64,000 bases of DNA from Streptomyces daqingensis. GTDB lineage: Bacteria > Actinomycetota > Actinomycetes > Streptomycetales > Streptomycetaceae. This document shows positions 27,139 to 35,261 of the stretch, one piece after another. The translations under genes and the position numbers were made by a program. The notes beneath the pieces were generated by a model. It was not told where the DNA came from. It saw nothing but the letters and a program-made list of their open reading frames with translations, and searched no databases. How positions within the stretch are numbered: position 1 is the stretch's first letter; each line of letters opens with the position of its first letter. The stretch is from positions 471,624 through 535,623 of the forward strand of contig NZ_BMMP01000001.1 in assembly GCF_014645895.1 (NCBI RefSeq), written 5' to 3'.

Positions 27139-28431
27139 GTGAACGCCGATTCAACGGCTGCTGAGGAGCAGCCGAAGCTGGTCAACCGGCGACCGATTCT
27201 GCTGGTCTGCCTGGCGGTGTTCGGATTGATGACCGGGCAGCAGATGGTGAACCCGATCCTCGCCCCGCTGGCGCGTGAACTCGGCTTCAGTGAGCTGGCG
27301 CTGGGTTTCGTGATGTTCGTGGGTGCCTCTGGAGTGGTGCTGGCGGGCACCTTCTGGGGGCGCCGTGCGGCCGTCTGGGGACACCGTACGGTGCTGTTGA
27401 TCTCGCTGGTGGGGGCTACGGTCAGCCTTCTGGCGTTCGCGGTCGTCGCTCAGAGCGGACTGGCCGGCGTGCTCCCCAAGCTCGTGACATACGTGCTGAT
27501 CATCGTCACCCGCGGTGTGCTGTTCGGTCTTGCGTGGGCTGCGACCCCGGTCACCGCGCAGTCTTACGTGGCGCGCATGACGTCCGGCGAAGCCGAGCGC
27601 GTGCGGGGGATGTCCGTCTTCAGTGCGGCGCAGGGCCTGGGCCTGGCTGTGGGGCCGGCGGTCGGCGGCCTGCTGAGCATCGCAGGTCTGCTCCCCCCGA
27701 TGTATGTGGCCCCGGCGATCCTTGTCGTCATCGCAGTGGTGGTGGCGATCAGCGTGCCCAAGCCGGAGAAGGGGGAGGAGCGTCCGGAGTCGGTGAAGGT
27801 CAGCCCCTTCGACCGTCGTCTGTGGCCCTTCCTGACGATCGGATTCGGGTTGTACCTGGCCATGACCATGGTGCTGATGACGGCCGGCTTCCTGCTGCAG
27901 GACAGGCTTCATCTGAACGCCCAGCAGACCGGCACCGCGACCGGCATGGTGACGCTGGCCGGGGCGGCGATGATCGTCATCGTGCAGGTCGTGGCGGTTC
28001 CGCGGCTGAGCTGGTCGCCCGTGCACTTCATGCGGGCGGGTTCCGTACTGATGACCCTCGGAATGGTCGTGGTGGCGGTGTCCGCGAGCGGTCCGCTGAT
28101 CGGCGTCGGTGTCGCTCTGCTCGGAGCCGGTCTCGGATTCGGAATGCCGGGAGTCATGTCCGCGCCGACGCTTCTCGCAGAGAAGAAGGAACAGGCGAGT
28201 GTGGCGGGGCTGTTCAACGCCTCCGTCGCCGTGACCTTCATGATCGGCCCGCTCCTGGGCAACGGCCTGTATGAACTGGGCATTGCCGTTCCGTACGTCT
28301 TCGGCGCGATCATGCTGGCAGGCCTGGTCGTGTTCACCCACGTCCATCACGGCGTGCGGCAGACAGCCCGGAAGTCCCCCGCGGCTCCGGCGGTCACCAG
28401 TGGAGAAACCGAGCAGTCCGAAGTCTCGTAA
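27139..28431 (+). CDS. MFS transporter (drug efflux type)
   Basis: 430 residues with about 12 hydrophobic helices. Family features include FWGRRAAVWGHRTVLLI in the loop between helices 2 and 3, and the glycine-rich AAQGLGLAVGPAVGGLLS in helix 5, the antiporter-type motif C position of proton-driven exporters. A long central loop rich in Glu/Lys (KPEKGEERPESVKVSPF) splits the two halves. GTG start follows GGAG. Position just upstream of the locus A regulator makes it a candidate exporter or self-resistance pump for that product, though it has its own promoter and terminator. Confidence 0.88.
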   Translation: MNADSTAAEEQPKLVNRRPILLVCLAVFGLMTGQQMVNPILAPLARELGFSELALGFVMFVGASGVVLAGTFWGRRAAVWGHRTVLLISLVGATVSLLAFAVVAQSGLAGVLPKLVTYVLIIVTRGVLFGLAWAATPVTAQSYVARMTSGEAERVRGMSVFSAAQGLGLAVGPAVGGLLSIAGLLPPMYVAPAILVVIAVVVAISVPKPEKGEERPESVKVSPFDRRLWPFLTIGFGLYLAMTMVLMTAGFLLQDRLHLNAQQTGTATGMVTLAGAAMIVIVQVVAVPRLSWSPVHFMRAGSVLMTLGMVVVAVSASGPLIGVGVALLGAGLGFGMPGVMSAPTLLAEKKEQASVAGLFNASVAVTFMIGPLLGNGLYELGIAVPYVFGAIMLAGLVVFTHVHHGVRQTARKSPAAPAVTSGETEQSEVS

Positions 28432-28448
28432 GACCTCGGCCCATGGCG

Positions 28449-28488
28449 CGAGGCCGGTCGCTGTACCCCCGACAGCCGACCGGCCTCG
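28449..28488 (+). terminator. Terminator after the MFS gene
   Basis: A 12-bp perfect stem (arms 28449-28460 and 28477-28488) followed by a short T-rich stretch (tttctct), 18 bp after the MFS stop. Confidence 0.8.
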
Positions 28489-28803
28489 TTTCTCTGTGCG
28501 GGCGCGTGTGTGCGTCGTCGAGTGCGCACGATGACACCGTTCGCGGTCATAGCAGCAGCAGGTCTTGATTCCCAGCCAATCCCGTATGGATAGCCCCTGT
28601 CAGGGGGTGTCTACCGCGGTGGAGTTGCGCGAGAGAGGCCGCGTCGAAAAGGAATCCGCCGCCCGCATCCATCGACTGAGCAAACCAGGCAAAACATATG
28701 AAAACGTCCGCAACCCGAGGGTGCGTGTTCAAGTGTTCACGGAAGAAACTATTTTCGTACACGTATGTTATGGTCCTGAGGTCTCAATCGATGGAGGACT
28801 CGA
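28489..28803. other. Regulatory region upstream of the LuxR-type gene
   Basis: 315 bp without a convincing gene. The right half is markedly AT-richer than the surroundings (for example around 28740-28775), as expected of a promoter. The ribosome site GGAGG lies just before the GTG at 28804. A short open frame overlaps the regulator start but has no ribosome site or coding character. Confidence 0.5.
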
Positions 28804-29409
28804 GTGGGCATCGATGTAGCGCTTTTCGACGATCTGCACTTGTCCAGACTTGCACTCACGACACTTATCGAGCAGTGCGATGACGTTACGGTCGTCGGGT
28901 CGCTGGAAAGCAAGCCCGCTGCTCTCGAATTCGCCGAGCTCCGTCGCCCGGATGTCATGGTCATCAGTTTCGACGGCCGGGACAACGAAACCATCGAGTT
29001 CGCCGAGAAGGTTGCGACTCTCCCGGCGTGCCGAACGCTGCTACTCGCCACCGAATGCCCTCGACCGGTTGTCCGCAGAGCCTTCACCGGCGGGGTCGAC
29101 GGCATACTGCGGAGGAATGACTCCACTCAGCGGCTTTTCGAGGCTATTCACGCCGTGCACAAAGGTGATCGGTTCTTCGACGCCGAATTGACGGTGGCGG
29201 CGCTGGTCAACGAGGGATGTCCGCTCACGCTCCGGCAGTTATCGATTCTCGAGCACCTTTCCTGCGGCGACACCGTGGGGGAGATAGCGGCGCGGCTTTG
29301 CCTGTCCGAGGGAACTGTGCGCAACTATGTCTCCTCCATGGTGGCGAAGCTTGGTGCGCGCAACCGCATCGACGCTTTGCGTATCGCCCGGGATGCGTAC
29401 TGGATCTGA
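28804..29409 (+). CDS. LuxR/NarL-type regulator with atypical receiver domain; contains a TTA codon
   Basis: 201 residues. The N-terminal half has a receiver-like fold (VALFDDLHLSR acidic pocket, then PDVMVISFDG), but the position of the phosphoacceptor aspartate is serine (S55), so phosphorylation is unlikely; it may sense a ligand or act constitutively. The C-terminal LuxR helix-turn-helix is clear: LTLRQLSILEHLSCGDTVGE and LCLSEGTVRNYVSSMVAKLG. Codon 146 is TTA, the rare leucine codon read by the bldA tRNA. It directly precedes the locus A operon and is the only regulator there, so it is the likely pathway switch. Confidence 0.85.
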   Translation: MGIDVALFDDLHLSRLALTTLIEQCDDVTVVGSLESKPAALEFAELRRPDVMVISFDGRDNETIEFAEKVATLPACRTLLLATECPRPVVRRAFTGGVDGILRRNDSTQRLFEAIHAVHKGDRFFDAELTVAALVNEGCPLTLRQLSILEHLSCGDTVGEIAARLCLSEGTVRNYVSSMVAKLGARNRIDALRIARDAYWI

Positions 29410-30195
29410 AAGCCGGAGGCCGTCCCGGCGTCACGGGTGAGTAATGCGCCATGCGTTGCGATGAATGCGGTGCGGCGGTGCACGTCTTCTGGTTCCGGCT
29501 ATGCGCCACCCCCATCAGCTGCTCGCACTTTGTCATCTGACGGCATGGAATTCTGAGTTCCGTGCCACAGACATCGGGCGTTATTTCTCGCGGCTCTTTT
29601 CTCGAATGCCGGCAGCTGCTTACCGGTTTCGGCCAGAGACGGCTCCGTTCCCGCTATGCCGCGCGCCCCGGCCCGCCCCGCCCCGGTTTCGGTGAGGTGT
29701 GCGCCCGCGATGTGTCGCCCCGAGCTTTTTTCGGACACCCCCGCTCGGTGGCCATCGTGATCTATGTGATCGTAGGGGTTCGTGTGAGTGATGGGACGCG
29801 CCCATAACGGGCGGCTGCCCTCCCTTTTGTCGTCGCCTGTCTGGACTGATGCGGCTCGGTCAGCCCGACAATCGAGCGGTGCCGGCATCGGTTACGGCGA
29901 ACGTACAGGCACGGTGGGTGCGGGCAGGCGCCGGGCCTGCCGTGCCGACGCGAGCGTGCCGTTCTGGGCTCCTGTGTCTCCGAGTGCGCCTGTTAATTCT
30001 GCAGAAGCGATCGTGAAAAACTCACGAAGAGGAATGTCAGGTAAACCTGTCGAGCGTGACCCCCTGGCTGATAATGTCGGCTCTGCCTTCGCGGAATAAT
30101 GCCGAATAAGGCTGGTAGCAGCGAGATATCCCGGCGAAAGATGCATTGACGATGCATGCGAATTACGCCCGGGTGTCCATATCGGGGGAGAGACT
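29410..30195. other. 786-bp control region upstream of the locus A operon
   Basis: No credible gene; short frames lack ribosome sites. Composition is more AT-rich near 30000-30190. Visible elements: small palindromes tcgtga-N5-tcacga (30011-30027) and caggt-aa-acctg (30038-30049), and two copies of gatgcat 4 bp apart around 30139-30156. These are candidates for binding sites of the LuxR-type regulator. GGGGGAGA precedes the GTG at 30196. Confidence 0.45.
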
Positions 30196-31167
30196 GTGCC
30201 GCACCGAACCGAAGTCGCGCATACGCCGTGGGCGGAAGTAGCAGAGTCTATCGAGTTCGTTCCCGACGAGTACTCGCACAGGACACTTCCGGAGTTCTCG
30301 GCACAGGAAATGCTCGCATGTTCTCAGGAGGATATAGAGTTACTGGTCGACGCAGGTCTGCCCTGTGAGCGCCGGCCTGAAGGGCGCTTTTTCGACACGA
30401 ACGACCTGTACAACCTCGGAATGTATTCCGGAAAGACGAGGACGCAGCCCGAGCTTGCCTTCCGGATGCTCTTCCGGTTCGCGGGGCGCCCGGTTGACGG
30501 CCTGCTGCGCCCGAAGTCCTGGAACTTTCGAGTCGCCCTGGAGTGCCCGGAGTGCCCCGAAGCCGCCCCGTGGCATTTCGAAGGGCCGGACGTCGCCCGG
30601 TTCGGCGGTGACGTCGCCGGCGTGACCGTTCCCGAGGCCAGTCAGGGTTCAGCCGAGTATGCGGCGACGGTCACCGTGACGGGGGCGCGTACCCCCTTGC
30701 AATCGGCGGAGCTCCGGAACACGGTGAGGGACTATCTGGACGCGGGCTATCGCTGGCAGATGATTCCCGTGGCCATGCAGTTCGACTACGAGCTGGTCCA
30801 TTCCCTTGGAGCCACGAGCTGCATCGCGGCGAGCCTGTTCCTCGCCGAGCGCTTCCGTGCCGCCGGATATCAGGCGAACGTGCGTAGAGGCTGGTTCTGC
30901 GGAGTCCTCGGCGGCGCTCTGGACCTGCCGCACGCATGCGTCGAGGTAACGGACGACGACGGCCGCGTCAAGACAGTCGACATAGCCAAGGCGCAGCTGG
31001 CCGCGCGGCTGGCCAAGAACACCGGAGAATTCCAGGAACTGTGCATCGGGTCGATCTACAACAAGGTGATCCTTTCCACCGCCTCCGGTGACGCGCCGCT
31101 CAGTTACCACGGATGTGGTTCGCAGTCACCGGTCCAGGTGCGCGCGGATGTTCAACCTGCACGGTGA
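30196..31167 (+). CDS. Transglutaminase-like acyltransferase candidate; contains a TTA codon
   Basis: 323 residues. Residues 200-265 fit a transglutaminase-like thiol fold: cysteine 209 in LGATSCIAASLFLAERF, histidine 246 in DLPHACVEV and aspartate 262 in KTVDIA give the Cys-His-Asp triad in the usual order. Transglutaminase homologues in natural-product pathways (AdmF of andrimid) form amide bonds from carrier-bound acyl groups. Next to an amino acid:carrier protein ligase, the natural proposal is transfer of the aminoacyl group to an amine or hydroxylamine. Codon 49 is TTA (30340-30342). First gene of the operon; 41 bp before the diiron oxygenase. Fold assignment is from motifs only. Confidence 0.6.
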   Translation: MPHRTEVAHTPWAEVAESIEFVPDEYSHRTLPEFSAQEMLACSQEDIELLVDAGLPCERRPEGRFFDTNDLYNLGMYSGKTRTQPELAFRMLFRFAGRPVDGLLRPKSWNFRVALECPECPEAAPWHFEGPDVARFGGDVAGVTVPEASQGSAEYAATVTVTGARTPLQSAELRNTVRDYLDAGYRWQMIPVAMQFDYELVHSLGATSCIAASLFLAERFRAAGYQANVRRGWFCGVLGGALDLPHACVEVTDDDGRVKTVDIAKAQLAARLAKNTGEFQELCIGSIYNKVILSTASGDAPLSYHGCGSQSPVQVRADVQPAR

Positions 31168-31208
31168 ACTGGTGTTTCTGAACTATTCCGTCGGAAGGAC
31201 GAGCTGAA

Positions 31209-32087
31209 ATGGCGGTACGCGGAATCGAGCCCGTGGTGCTCGAACTGGATCGCTTGGAGAACCTGGCCGAGTCGGGTTACTACAACCCGTATACGATGTT
31301 CGACTGGCCGGACGCCATCGAGCCGGACCTGCCGTGGATGAGCGAGAGCCTGGTCACGCTGGCCGGAACGCCGATGTGGGACGAGCTGAGCCGCGAACAG
31401 CAGATCGCGCTGACCCGGTACGAGGCCATCAACTTCTTCAGCCTCAATATCCACGGCATACGCGAGCTGATGAGCGAAGTCGTGATGCGTATCCACGAGC
31501 GGACGTACGCCGATGTCTCGGAGTTCCTGCACCACTTCATCGGCGAAGAGAACGAACACATGTGGTTCTTCGCGCAGTTCTGTCTCCGCTATGGCGGCAA
31601 GCTGTACCCGGCGCAGCCCACGCTGAAGGCCGGTTCGGTGGACCACCTCTCGCCGGTGGCCCGCGAGTTGATCGTGTTCGCGCGCATTCTGATCTTCGAG
31701 GAGATCGTCGACTTCTACAACGCGCGCATGGCGACCGACCAGTCCCTGCCGCACATCGCCCGGGAGATCAACCGGGTGCACCACCAGGACGAAAGCCGGC
31801 ACGTGGCCTTCGGGCGGATGATCTTCACCAATCTCCTGGAGCAGGTGGCCAAGCGCGACCCGGCAGAGGTGCCGGTGGTCGCCGATTACCTGGAGCAGTA
31901 CCTGCAGTACAGCATCGGCACCCTGTACAACCCCGCCGCTTACCGCGACGCGGGGATTCCGGACGCGTTGGCGCTGCGCCGCCAGGCCCTCGAGCACCCG
32001 GCCCGGAAAGAGGCGCACGACGAGGTCCTGAAGCGGACCAGGAGGTTCTTGGCCAAGTCGGGTCTGGAGACGGAGGCGAGCAAGTGA
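31209..32087 (+). CDS. AurF-type nonheme diiron N-oxygenase
   Basis: 292 residues. The ferritin-like ligand set of AurF/CmlI-type amine oxygenases is nearly complete: Glu114 and His117 in GEENEHMWFF, Glu164 in FEEIVDFY, and His191, Glu195, His198 in HHQDESRH, which includes the extra histidine typical of the AurF group; Glu72 or Glu86 is the remaining carboxylate. AurF oxidises arylamines to nitro groups; VlmB of valanimycin, also a nonheme diiron enzyme, makes azoxy from hydrazine. Here the probable substrate is a fatty amine or its conjugate. Downstream carrier protein overlaps its stop (GTGA). Confidence 0.85.
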   Translation: MAVRGIEPVVLELDRLENLAESGYYNPYTMFDWPDAIEPDLPWMSESLVTLAGTPMWDELSREQQIALTRYEAINFFSLNIHGIRELMSEVVMRIHERTYADVSEFLHHFIGEENEHMWFFAQFCLRYGGKLYPAQPTLKAGSVDHLSPVARELIVFARILIFEEIVDFYNARMATDQSLPHIAREINRVHHQDESRHVAFGRMIFTNLLEQVAKRDPAEVPVVADYLEQYLQYSIGTLYNPAAYRDAGIPDALALRRQALEHPARKEAHDEVLKRTRRFLAKSGLETEASK

Positions 32088-32329
32088 CGAGCGAGCCGAT
32101 GCAGGAGGTCGAGAAGTTCATCCTCGGCCGTAATCCGGAACTCGACCACATCACGCGCGATCTCGACCTGATCGACAGCCGTGCCATCAATTCGCTGGCT
32201 TTCGTCGAGTTCATCTTCCTGCTCGAGGAGTTGACGCAGGAAATGATCGATCCGGAAGAAGTGGATCTGGACGACTTCCGCACCCTCGACGCACTGGAAG
32301 CGCGTTTCTTCAAGAAGGAATCAGCATGA
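32084..32329 (+). CDS. Acyl/aminoacyl carrier protein 1
   Basis: 81 residues, acidic four-helix carrier. The phosphopantetheine serine is in AINSLAFVEFIFLLEEL, a variant of the DSL motif. GTG start overlaps the oxygenase stop and its own stop overlaps the ATG of the amino acid:carrier protein ligase, which fixes it as that enzyme's likely partner. Expected to be modified by the phosphopantetheinyl transferase at 35258-35833. Confidence 0.88.
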   Translation: MTSEPMQEVEKFILGRNPELDHITRDLDLIDSRAINSLAFVEFIFLLEELTQEMIDPEEVDLDDFRTLDALEARFFKKESA

Positions 32330-33156
32330 CGACCTTGCGCACTGACAACGGTCTGGGGATCCTCGACGGCGGCCAACTGCGGCTCCTGCGGGCGATCGAC
32401 GCGCTCTTCCTGCGCTGGGCGGAGGACTGGGAAGCGCCGGAGTTCCGGTACCCGTTCCTGATGCGCTGCGACGATCTCGACAGCCTGGACTACTACGACA
32501 ACTTCCCGCATCTGGGTCTCGCGGCGACCCGGCTCGATCCCGAGCGTCTGGGCAAGGCGCTGACGGAGGCGTCCCGGCCGATCGACCGGATTCCGGCCGA
32601 GGCCATGGAGCCGACCTCGTTCGCGTTGCCCTCGGCTGCCTGCTACCCGCTCTACGTGCATCTCGCGCATTCGGAGCTGCCGGCCGAAGGTGCGTTGCGT
32701 ACCACGGTGGGCACCTGCTTCCGCAACGAGGACCACTACCAGGGGCTGCAGCGGCTCCTCGGCTTCTCGATGCGGGAGATCGTCTGCGTCGGACCCGAGG
32801 AGAGGGCGAAGAACCATCTGCTGCGCGCCAAGGACACGGTGAAGGAACTGTGCGCCGAACTCGGCCTCGACGTACGGCTGGAGGTGGCCACCGACCCGTT
32901 CTTCGACAAGAAGAGCGCGAAGGCGACCATGCAGCGGCTGTTCCCGGTCAAGGAGGAGTTCGTCGTCGGCGGCCTGGCGATCGGCTCGGTCAACTACCAC
33001 AGGAACTTCTTCGGTGAACGGTTCGACATCCGCACGGGGCCGGAGACCGCGCACACCAGTTGCCTCGCATTCGGCCTGGAGCGGTGGGTGCACACCCTGA
33101 CCGAGCGGTTCGGCGGTGCCGACGCCGCCTTGCGCGCAGTCGAAGGTCTCCGCTGA
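32326..33156 (+). CDS. Amino acid:[carrier protein] ligase (class II synthetase-like)
   Basis: 276 residues, close to the 300-residue amino acid:carrier protein ligases that derive from atypical seryl-tRNA synthetases but lack the tRNA-binding arm. Motif 2 is GTCFRNEDHYQGLQRLLGF and motif 3 region SCLAFGLERW. The three zinc ligands that hold the amino group are present: Cys106 (SAACYPLY), Glu151 (SMREIVCVG) and Cys246 (AHTSCLAFG); the 45-residue spacing of the first two matches the Bradyrhizobium enzyme. It should adenylate a small amino acid and load it on the carrier encoded just upstream. Glycine or alanine are known substrates in the family; serine is possible. Confidence 0.85.
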   Translation: MTTLRTDNGLGILDGGQLRLLRAIDALFLRWAEDWEAPEFRYPFLMRCDDLDSLDYYDNFPHLGLAATRLDPERLGKALTEASRPIDRIPAEAMEPTSFALPSAACYPLYVHLAHSELPAEGALRTTVGTCFRNEDHYQGLQRLLGFSMREIVCVGPEERAKNHLLRAKDTVKELCAELGLDVRLEVATDPFFDKKSAKATMQRLFPVKEEFVVGGLAIGSVNYHRNFFGERFDIRTGPETAHTSCLAFGLERWVHTLTERFGGADAALRAVEGLR

Positions 33157-34136
33157 TGCGTCCCTCGGCCGCGGAGGTGCTCGGTGTCCCTGTGAGCCTG
33201 CTGCAGTCCGGCATGGGAGGCGTGGCGGGCGCGGAGCTGGCGTGCGCGGTCTCCAACGCCGGCGCGGCCGGCTGCGTGGGCGGGTACAAGCTGTCCGGCG
33301 AGGCGCTCTCGGCCATCCTCGGCCGGCTTGCCGCGGGCACGGACCGGCCCGTCGGGGTGAACCTGATCCCCGAAGTGGTCGGGCCGGAGCTGCTCGGACG
33401 CCAGGTGCGGCAGGTGCTGGACGAGACACCGGACCACGTGTACCTGTCCCTGTTCGGCGTGCCCGACGATGACGCGGTCCTGGAACGGATCACGGGCGCG
33501 GGCCGGCACCTGGTGGTGCAGGTCGGGACCCCCGAGGACGGGGAGCGCGTGGCCGGGCACGGCGCTGTGGTGGTGGCGCAGGGAACCGAAGCGGGCGGCC
33601 ATCTGCTGGGAACGTCCACGCGTGACGAGCTCGTCGGCGTACTGCGTGCACGGTTGCCGGGGAGCTGCCTGGTCGCGGCGGGCGGGATCGGATCGCCCGA
33701 CGCAGCCCGCCGGGCCCTGGCCGCCGGAGCCGACGGTGTGCTGCTCGGCACCGCTTTCGTGGTCGCGCACGAATCACGTGCGCACGCCCGCTTCAAGTCG
33801 GCTGTGGCCGGCGGGAAGGGGAGCGAGACCGTGATCACCGATGTCTATGAGATCGGCTGGCCTGGCCGGCGGCACCGTGTGCTGGCCACGTCCGTCACCG
33901 AAACCCCGGCGCAGGCCAAGAAGTTCATCGGCCGGACCGTGGTCGAGGGCAAGCCGTACCTGGTGCCGCGTTTCAGCGCGGCGGTGCCGACCGAGGCGAC
34001 CACCGGCCGGATCGAGGAAATGGCGATGTACTGCGGCCTTTCCTGCAGCGACATCTCCGGGGAGACCTCCGCCGCCGACGTCGTCGCCGCGTTCGCGCAC
34101 GTCCTTCCCACGGTCCCGAGCGTCGAGAACAGCTGA
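33156..34136 (+). CDS. Nitronate monooxygenase-like FMN enzyme
   Basis: 326 residues, TIM-barrel of the 2-nitropropane dioxygenase family. Diagnostic segments are LLQSGMGGVAGAELACAVSN at the start, QGTEAGGHLLG with the catalytic histidine, and the phosphate-binding AAGGIGSPDAARRALAAGAD. Nitronate monooxygenases oxidise alkyl nitronates to carbonyl plus nitrite; some relatives act as enoyl reductases or other flavoenzymes. In a cluster with an AurF-type oxygenase, a nitro or nitronate intermediate is a natural substrate, for processing or detoxification. ATG overlaps the previous stop (TGATG). Confidence 0.82.
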   Translation: MRPSAAEVLGVPVSLLQSGMGGVAGAELACAVSNAGAAGCVGGYKLSGEALSAILGRLAAGTDRPVGVNLIPEVVGPELLGRQVRQVLDETPDHVYLSLFGVPDDDAVLERITGAGRHLVVQVGTPEDGERVAGHGAVVVAQGTEAGGHLLGTSTRDELVGVLRARLPGSCLVAAGGIGSPDAARRALAAGADGVLLGTAFVVAHESRAHARFKSAVAGGKGSETVITDVYEIGWPGRRHRVLATSVTETPAQAKKFIGRTVVEGKPYLVPRFSAAVPTEATTGRIEEMAMYCGLSCSDISGETSAADVVAAFAHVLPTVPSVENS

Positions 34137-34150
34137 GGAGAGGAACAGCA

Positions 34151-35014
34151 ATGTCAGACGGTGAAGCACAAGAGGGACAGGACCTGTCCTACCGCGACAC
34201 GCCCCGGATCCCCACCCGGGAGGGCGTCGAGCTCTACTACGAGTCCCACGGTGAGGGCACCGCCATCACGTGCCTCAACAACTTCTTCCTCACCAGCCCG
34301 TTCTGGCGGGAGTACACCGGGGAACTCGCCCAGAACTACCGCGTCGTGACGTACGACTTGTGCAACCACGGCGCGTCCACGCACCTAGAGGAGGAGCCGA
34401 GCTGGGCCGAGCATGCCGAGGATGTGATCGGGCTGCTCGACGCTCTGCAGATCGAGTCCACCTACCTGATCGGCACCTCGGCCTCCACGCAGCTGGCCAG
34501 GGACGTGGCGCTGGCGTACCCGGACCGCGTCAAGGGGCTGATCCTGGCCGGACCGGTGATGGGCCTGCGGGGCATGCGGCGCCACCGCCAGCTCAACCGC
34601 TCGTGGCTGCTGACGCTGGAGACCCACGGTCTCGCGACCCTGTACAACCAGATCTATCCCGAGGTCATCAGCGGGGAGATGAACGAGGAGGGCGGCACTC
34701 CCGGATTCCTGGGGCTGCGGGAGGCCTTCACCGCCATGAACACCCCCGAGGAGCTCGCGGGCGGTCTGCGCCTGGCACAACAGGGCGACACCAGCCCGGA
34801 GTTGCTGTCCCGGGTCCAGGCGCCGTCGCTGATCGTCCTCGGCGACGACGACATCCTTCTGAGCCCCGCGCGCGGCCACGACGTGGCCGCACTGTTCCCG
34901 AAGGGCCGTTGCGAGATCATGCCGAACGCCGGTCACGTGCCGTTCCTCGACGACCCCGACGGCTTCCAGGCGATAGTGCGCAAGTTCGTCGAGGAAGTCG
35001 AAGCGGATGCCTGA
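34151..35014 (+). CDS. Alpha/beta hydrolase
   Basis: 287 residues. Nucleophile elbow GTSASTQ (a serine in GxSxS), acid in GDDDILLSP, and histidine in NAGHVPFLDD form the triad; the oxyanion region is NNFFLTSPFW. Similar to 3-oxoadipate enol-lactonase/haloperoxidase-type hydrolases. In this operon it may release a carrier-bound product, hydrolyse a mis-loaded thioester, or catalyse a non-hydrolytic step. Good GAGAGGA ribosome site; overlaps the next carrier gene by 8 bp. Confidence 0.85.
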   Translation: MSDGEAQEGQDLSYRDTPRIPTREGVELYYESHGEGTAITCLNNFFLTSPFWREYTGELAQNYRVVTYDLCNHGASTHLEEEPSWAEHAEDVIGLLDALQIESTYLIGTSASTQLARDVALAYPDRVKGLILAGPVMGLRGMRRHRQLNRSWLLTLETHGLATLYNQIYPEVISGEMNEEGGTPGFLGLREAFTAMNTPEELAGGLRLAQQGDTSPELLSRVQAPSLIVLGDDDILLSPARGHDVAALFPKGRCEIMPNAGHVPFLDDPDGFQAIVRKFVEEVEADA

Positions 35015-35261
35015 AGGAATCGCCGCCGTCCGGCAGCGCATCCGCGAACTTCTCGCGGAGCTGTTCGGCGGCAACCGGCGGTTCGAGGGCGTGCCGGACA
35101 CGATGTCGCTCCGGGAGGCCGGAGTGTCCTCCACCGGACTGGTCAGTCTGCTGGTCGCGATGGAGGAGACGTTCGGTTTCGAATGGGAAGACGATGTCGA
35201 ACCCGAAGTGCTGCGGTCGATCGATTCGCTGGCCGGACATGTCGTGGCGCTGCGAGGGTGA
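35007..35261 (+). CDS. Carrier protein 2
   Basis: 84 residues, acidic four-helix carrier with serine in EAGVSSTGLVSLLVAMEE. Its ATG lies inside the end of the hydrolase gene and its TGA overlaps the GTG of the phosphopantetheinyl transferase. Cargo is unknown: it could carry the amino acid, the fatty acid, or a third group. Confidence 0.82.
   Translation: MPEGIAAVRQRIRELLAELFGGNRRFEGVPDTMSLREAGVSSTGLVSLLVAMEETFGFEWEDDVEPEVLRSIDSLAGHVVALRG

Noticed and set aside
28565..28819. 84-codon frame overlapping the LuxR-type gene start
   Set aside because: No ribosome site, poor coding character, lies in the probable promoter region.
29788..30099. 103-codon frame in the locus A control region
   Set aside because: Low-quality composition and no ribosome site; region looks regulatory.
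31300..32329. Plus-strand frame running through the oxygenase gene into carrier protein 1
   Set aside because: Only its last 81 codons, from the GTG overlapping the oxygenase stop, are a carrier protein; the rest is a shadow of the oxygenase.
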